DNA of 20,786 bases, from the NCBI GenBank assembly GCA_964421245.1, contig CAYQVW010000022.1:1-20786 (forward strand), written 5' to 3'. The DNA is from CAYQVW01 sp964421245. GTDB lineage: Bacteria; Margulisbacteria; WOR-1; XYC2-FULL-46-14. The notes below the pieces were generated by a model. That model was not told the DNA's origin, did not search any database, and saw nothing but the letters and a program-made list of their open reading frames with translations. Both the position numbers and the translations under genes were made by a program. The stretch's first letter is position 1. The number at the start of each line of letters is the position of its first letter. Shown here piece after piece: positions 1 to 7,079 of the stretch.

Positions 1-59
<59 letters not shown>

Positions 60-200
60 AAGTTTGATTTGCTCTATATTACTCCCGATGTTGAAATCGG
101 GTTGAAAAAAAAACTATAAAATTACAATTAACATAAGACTCGCGCACTCTATTTCAAATTTCATTTCCATAAATTTCCGAAAAGTACTCGGAACAGGAAG
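60..200 (-). other. rRNA operon leader (pre-16S 5' spacer)
   Basis: This is the transcribed spacer between the inferred rRNA start (about 200) and mature 16S. It holds two possible hairpins: CCCGAT/ATCGGG (84-89 with 96-101), and an 8-bp pairing between 61-68 and bases 43-50 inside 16S. I did not recognise a convincing boxA antiterminator. The partner strand of the RNase III processing stem would lie downstream of 16S, outside the window. Confidence 0.6.
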
Positions 201-207
201 GAGTATT

Positions 208-237
208 ATTATAACATAAGAAACAAAAAAGTGTCAA
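208..237 (-). promoter_or_regulatory. Strong rRNA promoter, extended -10
   Basis: On the minus strand TTGACA (237-232) is followed after 18 nt by TATAAT (213-208), preceded by TGT, an extended -10. Both hexamers match the sigma-70 consensus exactly. The -35 box contains the TGA stop codon of the preceding response-regulator gene (236-234), so the chemosensory operon runs straight into the rRNA promoter. Confidence 0.85.
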
Positions 238-617
238 CCCTTCTTCTCGTCCTTTCGAGTCAATAAAGCGTTGATAATTTTTAGTAAACGATGCGGAGAA
301 TACTTTTTAAATAAATACGCATCAGCGCCAGCTTGTCGGCCTAAATCCTTATCCTTTTCAGAGACATTGGATGTAAACATAATAATGGGAATATGCTTAA
401 AACGGGAATCAAACTTTAACATTCTACAAACTTGATGTCCGTTTAATTTGGGAAGAAGTAAGTCCAAAACCATTAAATCTGGACTCTCGGACCTTGCCAT
501 ATTTAATCCGGCCAATCCGTCGGTTGCAGTTACTACCTCAAACTTCTCACTCAGCAGAATTTCTTCAATTCGCTTAATTACTATCTTATCGTCATCAACA
601 ACTAATATTTTCGCCAT
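234..617 (-). CDS. CheY-like single-domain response regulator
   Basis: A 127-residue stand-alone receiver (REC) domain, the normal CheY size. The acidic pocket is D8-D9-D10 in the VVDDDK motif, the phospho-acceptor is D52 (VLDLLLP), the switch Thr is T82 (MFTSN) and the conserved Lys is K104 (FKK). There is no output domain, so it should act by protein contact after phosphotransfer from CheA. It is the last gene of the cheW-MCP-cheA operon, 22 nt after cheA, with an AAGG ribosome site before the ATG. The phrase LFKKYSP resembles PilG/PilH-type regulators of twitching systems as much as flagellar CheY, so the target (motor or type IV pilus) is uncertain. Its stop codon lies within the -35 box of the rRNA promoter. 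Confidence 0.9.
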   Translation of the reverse strand: MAKILVVDDDKIVIKRIEEILLSEKFEVVTATDGLAGLNMARSESPDLMVLDLLLPKLNGHQVCRMLKFDSRFKHIPIIMFTSNVSEKDKDLGRQAGADAYLFKKYSPHRLLKIINALLTRKDEKKG

Positions 618-639
618 AATGCCTTGGATTCTATCATAG

Positions 640-2412
640 CTATGCTTCTACCGCAAGCTGGCGCCAATTGGAACTTAATATTTCTTGTAAATCTAAAACC
701 ACAACTAACCTCGCATCTCCCAAAATCGCGGCTCCAGCAACATTGCGAACCTTCCCTAAATACTCCCCCAGAGTTTTTATAATTACATGTTCTTCACCCT
801 CAAGAGTATCAACTGCAAGGGCAACTGGCTTATTCATAAATTCTAATATTAATATCACCTGCTCAGAACCCTCTCCCATCTCTGGAAGATTTAGTACTTT
901 TTGTAAAGAAAAGAAGGGAACCTCTTCATTGTTAACGGTAATAGAAGTAGCGTGGCTATCAACTTTTTGTCCCTTGATTGTCTCTTTTACTTCGCTAGTT
1001 GGAATTGCAAACAACCTACCAGAAACAGACAGCATAAAGATCGAAGCAACCGCGACAGAAATTGGAAGATCAAAAACAAACTTTGTATATAAGCCTCGTT
1101 GAGATTCTATCTTCACGATCCCTTGCAATTGACTCAAGGCATCACGAACTACATTTAATCCGACCCCACGACCAGAAACATCCGTTATTTCTTTTTTAGT
1201 CGAAAAACCTGGTTGAAACAAAAGCTCAAAAATCTCATTCTCTTCAAGTTTGTCTGCCTCAGCCGAAGTTACTAACTTTTTCTCAATTGCAATCTCTTTT
1301 ACTCTCTCTTTATCAACCCCTCCTCCATCATCCTCTATCTCCATAATAATACGATTGCCTCTTTGATAGGCATTAATAATAATAACTCCCTCTGGAAGCT
1401 TTCCCGCTTTTTTCCTAATCGCTGGAAGTTCAACCCCATGATCAATACTGTTTCTAATCAAATGCATAATTGGATCTTGAATCACCTCAATTATCTTCTT
1501 ATCAAGCTCGGTTCCTTCACCAGAAAAAATCAATTTTATCTGCTTTTCCTTTGCCTTAGAAAGATCTCGAACCAAACGTTCCATTTTTGAGAAAATTACA
1601 GAAAGCGGCAGCATCCTCATTTTTATCGCTGTCCCCTCAAGTTGATCAATTAAACGATCAAGCCTGGTAGATTGATTGCTCATATCATCCAACAAGAAAG
1701 AGATGCGATCGCGCAAATCAACAATCTCTACATCAAGAGCATCAATTTGAGAAACCATTCCCTCTTCTAGGTCTGGGACCTGATTTATCTGTCGAAGCGA
1801 TTTGTGAATATATTTTATTTGATCAAAAATACTCCTAACTTCATTTGGTCTTTTAGTAATTCTTCCTTTATGAATAATAAGTTCATTAACTAATCCCATC
1901 AACGTGTCAACTTTCGAAACATCGATATGAATAAAGTTTTTAAGATCAGTTCTAAAAACAGCAAGATCAATATCTCGCTCAACCACTCTATCTTTCTTTT
2001 TTATTTTCTTGGTTATTCTTTTGCGATTCTGAATAGTTTTAAGTTTTTTATAAAGAACACTGTAATCAATTCCCTTTGGTTTCTCAGAAGTCGCATCATC
2101 AACCATCTTTTTTAATAAGTCAAAAGAAGAAAAAAGCAGATCAAATTCCCAAGGACTATATTCACCGGTCTTTAAATGAACAAAGGCATCCTCTAGGCGA
2201 TGGGCAAACTTCCCGATTTCAGTTAGCCCAATCATATTGGCCGCCCCTTTTAAACTATGTAACTCTCGCATCATCCCCTCAAGTAGATCGATATCATCGG
2301 GATCTTTTTCAAACCTGAGTAACTCACTATTGAGACTTTCAAGATATCTGGCCGACTCTTCTTTGAAGAGCATCGAAAATTGACTTTGTGGTTTTTGCGG
2401 TTTATTCTTCAT
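640..2412 (-). CDS. cheA: Chemotaxis histidine kinase CheA
   Basis: Hybrid class-II histidine kinase of 590 residues that autophosphorylates and passes phosphate to the CheY-like protein. In order: HPt/P1 domain (about 12-108) with phospho-His H52 in HSLKG; a Lys/Arg-rich linker (about 120-145) where a P2 regulator-docking domain would usually sit; P3 dimerisation helices (about 160-265); an HATPase domain with N-box HLIRNSIDHG (N321), G1 DDGGG (361-365) and G2 GRGVGLN (414-420); and a C-terminal CheW-like P5 domain (about 450-583). P2 appears to be missing, which shortens the protein compared with enteric CheA (about 650). The start is preceded by GGTGGAG and lies 3 nt after the MCP stop, so translation is probably coupled. 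No CheB or CheR is encoded in the window. Confidence 0.96.
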   Translation of the reverse strand: MKNKPQKPQSQFSMLFKEESARYLESLNSELLRFEKDPDDIDLLEGMMRELHSLKGAANMIGLTEIGKFAHRLEDAFVHLKTGEYSPWEFDLLFSSFDLLKKMVDDATSEKPKGIDYSVLYKKLKTIQNRKRITKKIKKKDRVVERDIDLAVFRTDLKNFIHIDVSKVDTLMGLVNELIIHKGRITKRPNEVRSIFDQIKYIHKSLRQINQVPDLEEGMVSQIDALDVEIVDLRDRISFLLDDMSNQSTRLDRLIDQLEGTAIKMRMLPLSVIFSKMERLVRDLSKAKEKQIKLIFSGEGTELDKKIIEVIQDPIMHLIRNSIDHGVELPAIRKKAGKLPEGVIIINAYQRGNRIIMEIEDDGGGVDKERVKEIAIEKKLVTSAEADKLEENEIFELLFQPGFSTKKEITDVSGRGVGLNVVRDALSQLQGIVKIESQRGLYTKFVFDLPISVAVASIFMLSVSGRLFAIPTSEVKETIKGQKVDSHATSITVNNEEVPFFSLQKVLNLPEMGEGSEQVILILEFMNKPVALAVDTLEGEEHVIIKTLGEYLGKVRNVAGAAILGDARLVVVLDLQEILSSNWRQLAVEA

Positions 2413-2415
2413 TGG

Positions 2416-4155
2416 CTACTCCACCTTAAAACCAGAAATTGCATCCTTTAGGTCATCAGCCAATTGCTTAAGATTTTTGGTCGATTCAACTAAGCTATGG
2501 GTCGATGCTTCAAACTGGTGAGCAACTTGCGACCAACCCTGAATTCTGGTCACAATCCTGTCTGTTGAGGATTTTTGATCTGTACTTGATTTTAGAATAT
2601 CATTTGCAGCCGAGGTAGTTTCTGCAATCATATTATTAATTTTATCAATTGATTCAGCAGTCTGTTGAATACTATCAACCGACTTTTTTACACTAGCACT
2701 AGATTCTCTTGTTACTCCTACTGTTAGATGTGTATCTTCTTGTATTTCGCCAATCAGTCCTTCAATCTCTTTAGTTGAGTTTGCCGCCCTCTCTGCCAGC
2801 TTTCGAATTTCAGTTGCAACCTGGGCAAAACCCTTTCCTGCCTCTCCCGCCCGAGATGCCTCAAGCGAAGCGTTAACGGATAAAAGATTGGTCTGCTCTG
2901 TAATCTCGTCAATCATTGTAGCAATTGTACTTATCTGATGAGATCTGTCTTCTAAGGTCGTTATTCTTCTAACAACCTCTGAAACCTTTGACTTAATATT
3001 TTTCATCTCACCCTTAATGGTGGAAATAGCTTTTTTGCTGATTTCAGAAGTGGAAAGCGTTGCCTGGGCGGTCTGTGCAACTCGCTCGGCACTAAGATGA
3101 ACATGAGAAGCAGAACTAGCTAAATTGTGTAAGGTTGAGATAGTATTGGCAAGAGTCTTGGCTGTTTCTATTGCTCCATGCGCCTGTTGCTCTTCTGAAT
3201 AACGAATGTTGCGAACCATATCTGTAATATCAACCCCCATATCCTTTGCCCTCAAAACCATTAGTTTTAAACTATTGACCATGTAGGTCGCTGACCTACA
3301 AATTGAAAAGAACTCGTCGGATGCCCCAGATAAAAGACGATGGGTCAAATCCCCATTAGAAATAGCTTTTAGGTATTTACCAAGCTTTCTAAGCGGTAAC
3401 AAGCTAATGCTTGTAAACGCCGAGGCCACAATATAGGAGAAAAAAGCACCAAAGATAGAAAAAATAAGCATTCCGTATCTTAGAGAATAAATCGTTCTTT
3501 CAAAAATTTTGGGATCGGCCTTAAAATACTGATACTCATACATTATAGAATTGTGCATAAAGAGACTAATAAATAATATAATACTCAAAGCAAAAGCCAA
3601 AAAAGATAGAAAGAGCTTAAAAAACAAGGTCGGTCCGGGATGATTGAGAGATGGTAGTGAATTTTTCTGATCCGCCAACTCTCTCAATTGGTACATAATA
3701 TTTTCTATAACAAAAAATCCCGATAAAAAAACAACCAAGCCAGCAATAAAGCCAGAAAATGGAAATGTTACAATCTGCCAAAAAGAGAGTTGATATGTAA
3801 CATACAGATAGTAGGCATTAATTAAACTACCAGAAAGGATCATCAACCCATTCAGATATAGTAAGTAAAAAGAGAAATAAGAAGCCCTCTTTTGAACACC
3901 AAAAGCCTGTTCATTGGTAATTTCGTTTCTGTTCTCAAAATCATCCATAAATTTTACAAGAGGCTTGCTCAATAAAAATGTTATAACTAATCCAACTGCT
4001 GCAAAAACCAAATAAATCCAAAGTAGATTTAGTAGAATCGACCAAAGAAATTGGATATCGAATCGTAAGCATGCAAAAAGGGTTAAAACATAAATTAAGA
4101 CACCAATAAAGAAACTAACCAAAAAAGAGAGGGTAATTTTATTTTTTAACTGCAT
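2416..4155 (-). CDS. Methyl-accepting chemotaxis protein with six membrane segments
   Basis: A 579-residue chemoreceptor. Six hydrophobic segments are visible (about 8-30, 37-63, 92-119, 127-152, 178-200, 228-252), followed by a HAMP domain (about 250-300) and a long coiled-coil signalling domain. The kinase-contact tip is at 420-441 (ITEQTNLLSVNASLEASRAG), a slight variant of the usual QTNLLALNAAIEAARAGE. The largest gap between membrane segments is only about 30 residues, so there is no classical periplasmic ligand domain; sensing may occur within the membrane or through partners. There is no C-terminal CheR-tethering pentapeptide. The start ATG overlaps the end of cheW by 17 nt and has AAGGTGG upstream, indicating tight co-expression. 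Like PilJ it sits between a cheW and a cheA gene. Confidence 0.93.
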   Translation of the reverse strand: MQLKNKITLSFLVSFFIGVLIYVLTLFACLRFDIQFLWSILLNLLWIYLVFAAVGLVITFLLSKPLVKFMDDFENRNEITNEQAFGVQKRASYFSFYLLYLNGLMILSGSLINAYYLYVTYQLSFWQIVTFPFSGFIAGLVVFLSGFFVIENIMYQLRELADQKNSLPSLNHPGPTLFFKLFLSFLAFALSIILFISLFMHNSIMYEYQYFKADPKIFERTIYSLRYGMLIFSIFGAFFSYIVASAFTSISLLPLRKLGKYLKAISNGDLTHRLLSGASDEFFSICRSATYMVNSLKLMVLRAKDMGVDITDMVRNIRYSEEQQAHGAIETAKTLANTISTLHNLASSASHVHLSAERVAQTAQATLSTSEISKKAISTIKGEMKNIKSKVSEVVRRITTLEDRSHQISTIATMIDEITEQTNLLSVNASLEASRAGEAGKGFAQVATEIRKLAERAANSTKEIEGLIGEIQEDTHLTVGVTRESSASVKKSVDSIQQTAESIDKINNMIAETTSAANDILKSSTDQKSSTDRIVTRIQGWSQVAHQFEASTHSLVESTKNLKQLADDLKDAISGFKVE

Positions 4156-4621
4156 TTTCCACCTTAAAGGTCAGTATTTTTTCAACATCTAAGAGACCAT
4201 AACAGCTTTCCTCATACATGATTTCTTGACAAACAAAATCCATATAATTAGGGTTATTAAACTTTGACAAATCAGAAATATCTCGATCTTTAGAAATAAT
4301 CGATATTTGTGGAATATTATCTACCAAAACACCGACTTCAAACTTATCTCGCTGAATAACTAATATATGCCTAAAAAGACCTTTATCAGCTGTTTTGGGA
4401 TCAGCAAAGCGACGAATATTTATGATTGCCAGCGGAACACCCTGGTAGTTAATTACTCCCCGAACATGTTCGGGGACATTTGGAATCGAGAGAATACTTT
4501 GTGTAAGGTTAATTACCTCTTTAACATTTGCGAATGGGGCGGCTAAATTAACCCCTTCTATTGTAAAAAATAGATATTCTTCCTTCTGAGCACTCTTTGA
4601 TGTTGCTTCTAGTGTTTCCAT
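4139..4621 (-). CDS. cheW: CheW-type coupling protein
   Basis: A 160-residue single CheW domain, which bridges receptor and kinase in chemosensory arrays. Recognisable segments are EYLFFTIEGVNLAAPF (beta strands of subdomain 1), VRGVINYQGVPLAIINIRRF (the typical V-R-G-hydrophobic-I-N-x-R-G-like turn, here with NYQG) and the later LDVEKIL motif. It is the first gene of the four-gene operon. No clear Shine-Dalgarno sequence precedes the ATG; the upstream 20 nt are AT-rich with a TATAAT box at 4647-4642. It may also receive read-through from the rubrerythrin operon, because no terminator is visible in the 55-bp gap. A PilI role in a pilus-type system is an alternative to flagellar chemotaxis. 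Confidence 0.92.
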   Translation of the reverse strand: METLEATSKSAQKEEYLFFTIEGVNLAAPFANVKEVINLTQSILSIPNVPEHVRGVINYQGVPLAIINIRRFADPKTADKGLFRHILVIQRDKFEVGVLVDNIPQISIISKDRDISDLSKFNNPNYMDFVCQEIMYEESCYGLLDVEKILTFKVENAVKK

Positions 4622-4641
4622 ATATTTTGGAATATACTACC

Positions 4642-4647
4642 ATTATA
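4642..4647 (-). promoter_or_regulatory. Possible -10 box for the chemosensory operon
   Basis: A perfect TATAAT on the minus strand lies 20 nt before the cheW ATG in the short gap after the rubrerythrin gene. No good -35 is found at 16-19 nt, so it is a weak call. The transcript would have a leader of about 14 nt without a Shine-Dalgarno sequence. Confidence 0.45.
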
Positions 4648-4676
4648 TACAGAGTATGTTCAAGTGGTCTATTTTT

Positions 4677-5255
4677 CTAATAGTTCTCCGCTAACAACTC
4701 AAAATGAGCCTGTGGATGATCACAAGCCGGACACTTATTTGGCGGCGTTGATCCATTCGAAACATAACCACAATTTCTGCAATGCCATTTCACTTTTTGA
4801 TCTTTTTTGAAAACTTTCTTCCCTTCGATATTTCCAATCAATTTTCTATATCGAGCTTCATGCTCTTTCTCTACACTTGCAATCTGTCTAAACTGTTCGG
4901 CAATATTTGGAAAACCTTCTTCATCTGCAGTCTTTGCAGCAGCAATATAGAGCATGGTCCACTCTTCTTTTTCTCCAGCGGCAGAAGCCTTTAAATTCTC
5001 AAGAGTAGTCTTGGTCTCTCCAGCTGGGTACTTTGCAACTATCTCAACCGCTCCCCCCTCTAATAATTTAAAGAAGCGTTTTGCATGCTCCTTTTCATTA
5101 TCTGCGGTTTCCTGAAAGATAGCCGAAATCTGCTCATAACCTTCTTTTTTTGCAACTGATGCAAAATAGGTGTAGCGATTACGAGCCTGAGATTCTCCTG
5201 CAAACGAAGCCAATAGATTCTTTTCTGTTTTGGTCCCTTTAATACTTTTACTCAT
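4677..5255 (-). CDS. Rubrerythrin (peroxide reductase)
   Basis: Non-haem di-iron peroxidase of 192 residues, the classical rubrerythrin size. The ferritin-like four-helix domain (about 8-145) carries E21 in GESQARNRY and the two ExxH pairs E54-H57 and E129-H132. A C-terminal rubredoxin domain follows with C159xxC162 and C175xxC178. The family reduces H2O2 to water in anaerobes, with electrons from rubredoxin. The ATG overlaps the preceding gene's TGA in ATGA, and GGAGGAG precedes it. It is the last gene of the PerR-led operon, so it should be induced by peroxide. Confidence 0.96.
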   Translation of the reverse strand: MSKSIKGTKTEKNLLASFAGESQARNRYTYFASVAKKEGYEQISAIFQETADNEKEHAKRFFKLLEGGAVEIVAKYPAGETKTTLENLKASAAGEKEEWTMLYIAAAKTADEEGFPNIAEQFRQIASVEKEHEARYRKLIGNIEGKKVFKKDQKVKWHCRNCGYVSNGSTPPNKCPACDHPQAHFELLAENY

Positions 5256-5770
5256 TTTAGCCTCTCCTCCGAAAGATGTAGGTGATCGGTTTCAACCTCA
5301 ACAAAAGCCTCAAAAATCTCTTTTACCCTTTTATTTTGAGACTCTGCCGCGGCTTTCTTATAAAATTCAATTGCCTTGGTCTCTCTGGCATGCGAATCTT
5401 CCAGGTTTTCTCTATTGCTCACATGACAAGGATCTTTCCCCGCAGGAATACTGTCAAGTTTTAAGATTTTTCTCCAAACCGAGGCATGCTCTGCTTCGAC
5501 CTTGCCAAGAATCTTAAATAATAATTTCCCTTCTTGGTCATCGGTCTTTTTTGCTGCACAGAAATAAAAGGCTGCATTGCTTATTTCAACCTGCAAGGCA
5601 TACTCAGCATTGGCCCTGTCTTTCTCATTTAATTCAACATTAAAATCAACCTTTACCAACTTTGCTTCTTTCATATACTTTTTATACGCTCCGCAAAAAG
5701 GGCAATTATCAGGAGCACTCGCTCCGATATAAGGATCCCCACAAATTTCACATCTCCATAATTTTGCCAT
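5252..5770 (-). CDS. Reverse rubrerythrin (N-terminal rubredoxin, C-terminal ferritin-like)
   Basis: A 172-residue protein with domain order opposite to its downstream neighbour. A short rubredoxin-like Fe(Cys)4 knuckle is first (C7xxC10 and C23xxC26), then a ferritin-like domain (about 45-172) with E62, E92xxH95, E130 and E160xxH163 as likely di-iron ligands. Reverse rubrerythrins of clostridia act as NADH-linked H2O2/O2 reductases, and the same role is inferred here. GGGGAG precedes the ATG; the stop overlaps the rubrerythrin start by 4 nt. Having both rubrerythrin types in tandem suggests paired peroxide reductases sharing the rubredoxin encoded just upstream. Confidence 0.93.
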   Translation of the reverse strand: MAKLWRCEICGDPYIGASAPDNCPFCGAYKKYMKEAKLVKVDFNVELNEKDRANAEYALQVEISNAAFYFCAAKKTDDQEGKLLFKILGKVEAEHASVWRKILKLDSIPAGKDPCHVSNRENLEDSHARETKAIEFYKKAAAESQNKRVKEIFEAFVEVETDHLHLSEERLK

Positions 5771-5786
5771 TATTCATCTCCCCTTT

Positions 5787-5945
5787 TTATATTTTTTTAA
5801 ATTGATCTTTCCCGGCTCCACACAATGGACAGACCCAAGAATCAGGAATAGCATCAAAGGCTGTCCCGGCAGCTACTCCATTATCTGGATCTCCACCTGA
5901 CGGATCGTAAATATACCCACAAACCTTACATTCGTATTTATCCAT
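5787..5945 (-). CDS. Rubredoxin
   Basis: A 52-residue ORF starting MDKYECKVCGYIYDPSGG and ending KKI, with the two rubredoxin knuckles CxxCG (C6, C9) and CPLCG (C39, C42) and the typical aromatic residues Y4, Y11, Y13 and W37. It is a small Fe(Cys)4 electron carrier and probably donates electrons to superoxide reductase and the two rubrerythrins. Its ATG overlaps the superoxide reductase stop by one base (TAATG), with GGAGG upstream, so translation is coupled. Length and motif spacing are those of ordinary bacterial rubredoxins. Confidence 0.97.
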   Translation of the reverse strand: MDKYECKVCGYIYDPSGGDPDNGVAAGTAFDAIPDSWVCPLCGAGKDQFKKI

Positions 5946-6319
5946 TACGCCCTCCAAACTCCGTGTAAATTACAATATGCTTTTGCAGTAAACTTTTCTG
6001 GCTTTAAACAAAACTCAACCTCCGGTTTAAAACCAGGTTTTAAAAATTGACGATATTCTTTCCCATCGGCAATTACCTCGATCCACTCAATATAATGTTT
6101 TTCTTCCATTGGATGAGGAGCTGATCCAACCTTAACCTTAATTCCATTATTTGTCTGTTCAATAACCGGAACATGCTTTTCTTTTGCCGCATCAACCACA
6201 TTGTCAGCCATTAATTTCATCGGTTTTCCACAGCAAACTAATTCTCCGTCTCCTGGATGAAGCACCTCAACAATATTCCCACAGATTTCACACTTATAGA
6301 TTCCTAATTTGTTTGACAT
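5945..6319 (-). CDS. Desulfoferrodoxin, two-iron superoxide reductase
   Basis: A 124-residue 2Fe-superoxide reductase, reducing superoxide to H2O2 without releasing O2. The N-terminal desulforedoxin domain has centre I cysteines C10, C13, C29 and C30 (CEIC and VCCGKPM). The catalytic domain has the full His4Cys centre II set, H49, H69, H75, C116 and H119, with the functional E47-K48 pair in EKHVPV and the C-terminal YCNLHGVW motif. The start follows the perR stop directly (TAA-ATG) with a strong AAGGAGG site inside the perR 3' end. Electrons most likely come from the rubredoxin encoded next. Confidence 0.97.
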   Translation of the reverse strand: MSNKLGIYKCEICGNIVEVLHPGDGELVCCGKPMKLMADNVVDAAKEKHVPVIEQTNNGIKVKVGSAPHPMEEKHYIEWIEVIADGKEYRQFLKPGFKPEVEFCLKPEKFTAKAYCNLHGVWRA

Positions 6320-6766
6320 TTAATTTTCCTCCTTTTTTCTTTTGTACGGGCAGGTCGCGACCTGCCCCCTACATGAAAAACAAATTCCTTTGAAATAAAG
6401 ATGAACCTCGTCTATCTTATTTCCACGAATTTCCTTATTATTTTCGCATGGACAATCGACCTTTTCAATATCAATTATTTTGCCGCACTTCTTACACATA
6501 AAATGAGAATGAGCTTTAGCAATAAAATCATATCTAGTTTCTGATCCAGAGATTGTAAGATCGCTTATTACTCCCTTTTTTTGAAATAACTCTAGCGTAT
6601 TATATATAGTAGTTCTTGAAAGCGTTGGCAGTTCTTTTAATAAAGATTCGTAGATTTCATCAACTGTAGGATGAGTACGGTTTTGATCAAGATATTTTAA
6701 AATCTCGATTCGATGATAAGATGGACGTATTCCCTTCTCTTTCAGTTTCTTTTGTAATAATTCCAT
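6320..6766 (-). CDS. perR: PerR-type Fur family repressor
   Basis: A 148-residue Fur-fold metalloregulator heading the oxidative-stress operon. It has an N-terminal winged helix (about 5-75) and a dimerisation domain with structural zinc cysteines C91xxC94 and C129xxC132. All five PerR regulatory metal ligands can be matched to B. subtilis PerR: H32 (H37), D80 (D85), H86 (H91), H88 (H93) and D99 (D104), which favours peroxide sensing by His oxidation over iron sensing. C105 and C107 in an additional CPC motif are unusual. The last 16 residues are partly encoded by an inserted palindromic repeat. The inferred -10 lies so close to the ATG that the mRNA is probably leaderless, and a PerR-box-like palindrome overlaps it, implying autoregulation. 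Confidence 0.9.
   Translation of the reverse strand: MELLQKKLKEKGIRPSYHRIEILKYLDQNRTHPTVDEIYESLLKELPTLSRTTIYNTLELFQKKGVISDLTISGSETRYDFIAKAHSHFMCKKCGKIIDIEKVDCPCENNKEIRGNKIDEVHLYFKGICFSCRGQVATCPYKRKKEEN
6348..6367. repeat. Perfect 20-bp palindrome inside the perR 3' end
   Basis: GGGCAGGTCGCGACCTGCCC is its own reverse complement. It sits in the context GTAC...CTACAT, which matches the hairpin repeat at 20708-20735. It is GC-rich in an AT-rich gene and supplies codons for perR residues 134-140. Confidence 0.85.
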
Positions 6767-6768
6767 AA

Positions 6769-6802
6769 TTGTAATTATTACAGATTAATAAGGATTTGTC
6801 AA
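6769..6802 (-). promoter_or_regulatory. perR operon promoter with PerR-box-like operator
   Basis: On the minus strand TTGACA (6802-6797) is followed after 16 nt by TAATAA (6780-6775), or after 17 nt by AATAAT. Overlapping this -10 is the palindrome TGTAAT-N-ATTACA (6770-6782). Extended to 15 bp (6769-6783) it agrees with the PerR box TTATAATnATTATAA at 11 of 14 specified positions. The perR ATG (6766) lies at the inferred start site. A repressor bound here would block RNA polymerase. Confidence 0.75.
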
Positions 6803-6806
6803 GGGA

Positions 6807-7079
6807 CTATTTATCCCTATACACCCTCTGACCAAAAGATTGCATTCTATTTTCTAATACGGAAAGGAACAAACCAACCCAAAACCTAAAAGACAAAGCT
6901 AAAAGAAAATAACCCCAAACGGAACCATTTTTAACAGGTCTAGGAGGAACTTCTTTGAGGAGAGCTCCAGTAATACGATCTTCTTTAACTTCTCTTAAAA
7001 CAAGATTGTTTAGATCAAAAGATGATGGACACAGATCCCCATCTACCCTTCCTCCAAAGAAAATCTTAACAACCTTGGT
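6807..7079 (-). pseudogene. Out-of-frame C-terminal part of the gene at 7043-7312
   Basis: This 90-codon reading frame has no ATG, GTG or TTG near its beginning, yet looks like protein: KEDRITGALLKEVPPRP is followed by a membrane-like segment GYFLLALSFRFWVGLFLSVL and a basic tail ending VYRDK. It overlaps the end of the 7043-7312 gene in the -1 frame. A shift at the GAA-GGG-TAG stop (7043-7051) would join LEEG to VDGDLCPSSFDL. I infer one gene broken by a single-base insertion, or a sequencing error. Its stop ends 4 nt before the perR -35 box, which fits a real gene end. Confidence 0.6.

Noticed and set aside
668..1102. Plus-strand ORF of 144 residues opposite cheA
   Set aside because: Antisense to a strongly conserved kinase domain, no recognisable protein features; shadow frame.
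7046..7060. Programmed -1 ribosomal frameshift site
   Set aside because: No X-XXY-YYZ slippery heptamer is in the overlap and no downstream structure is evident; a mutation or sequence error is simpler.
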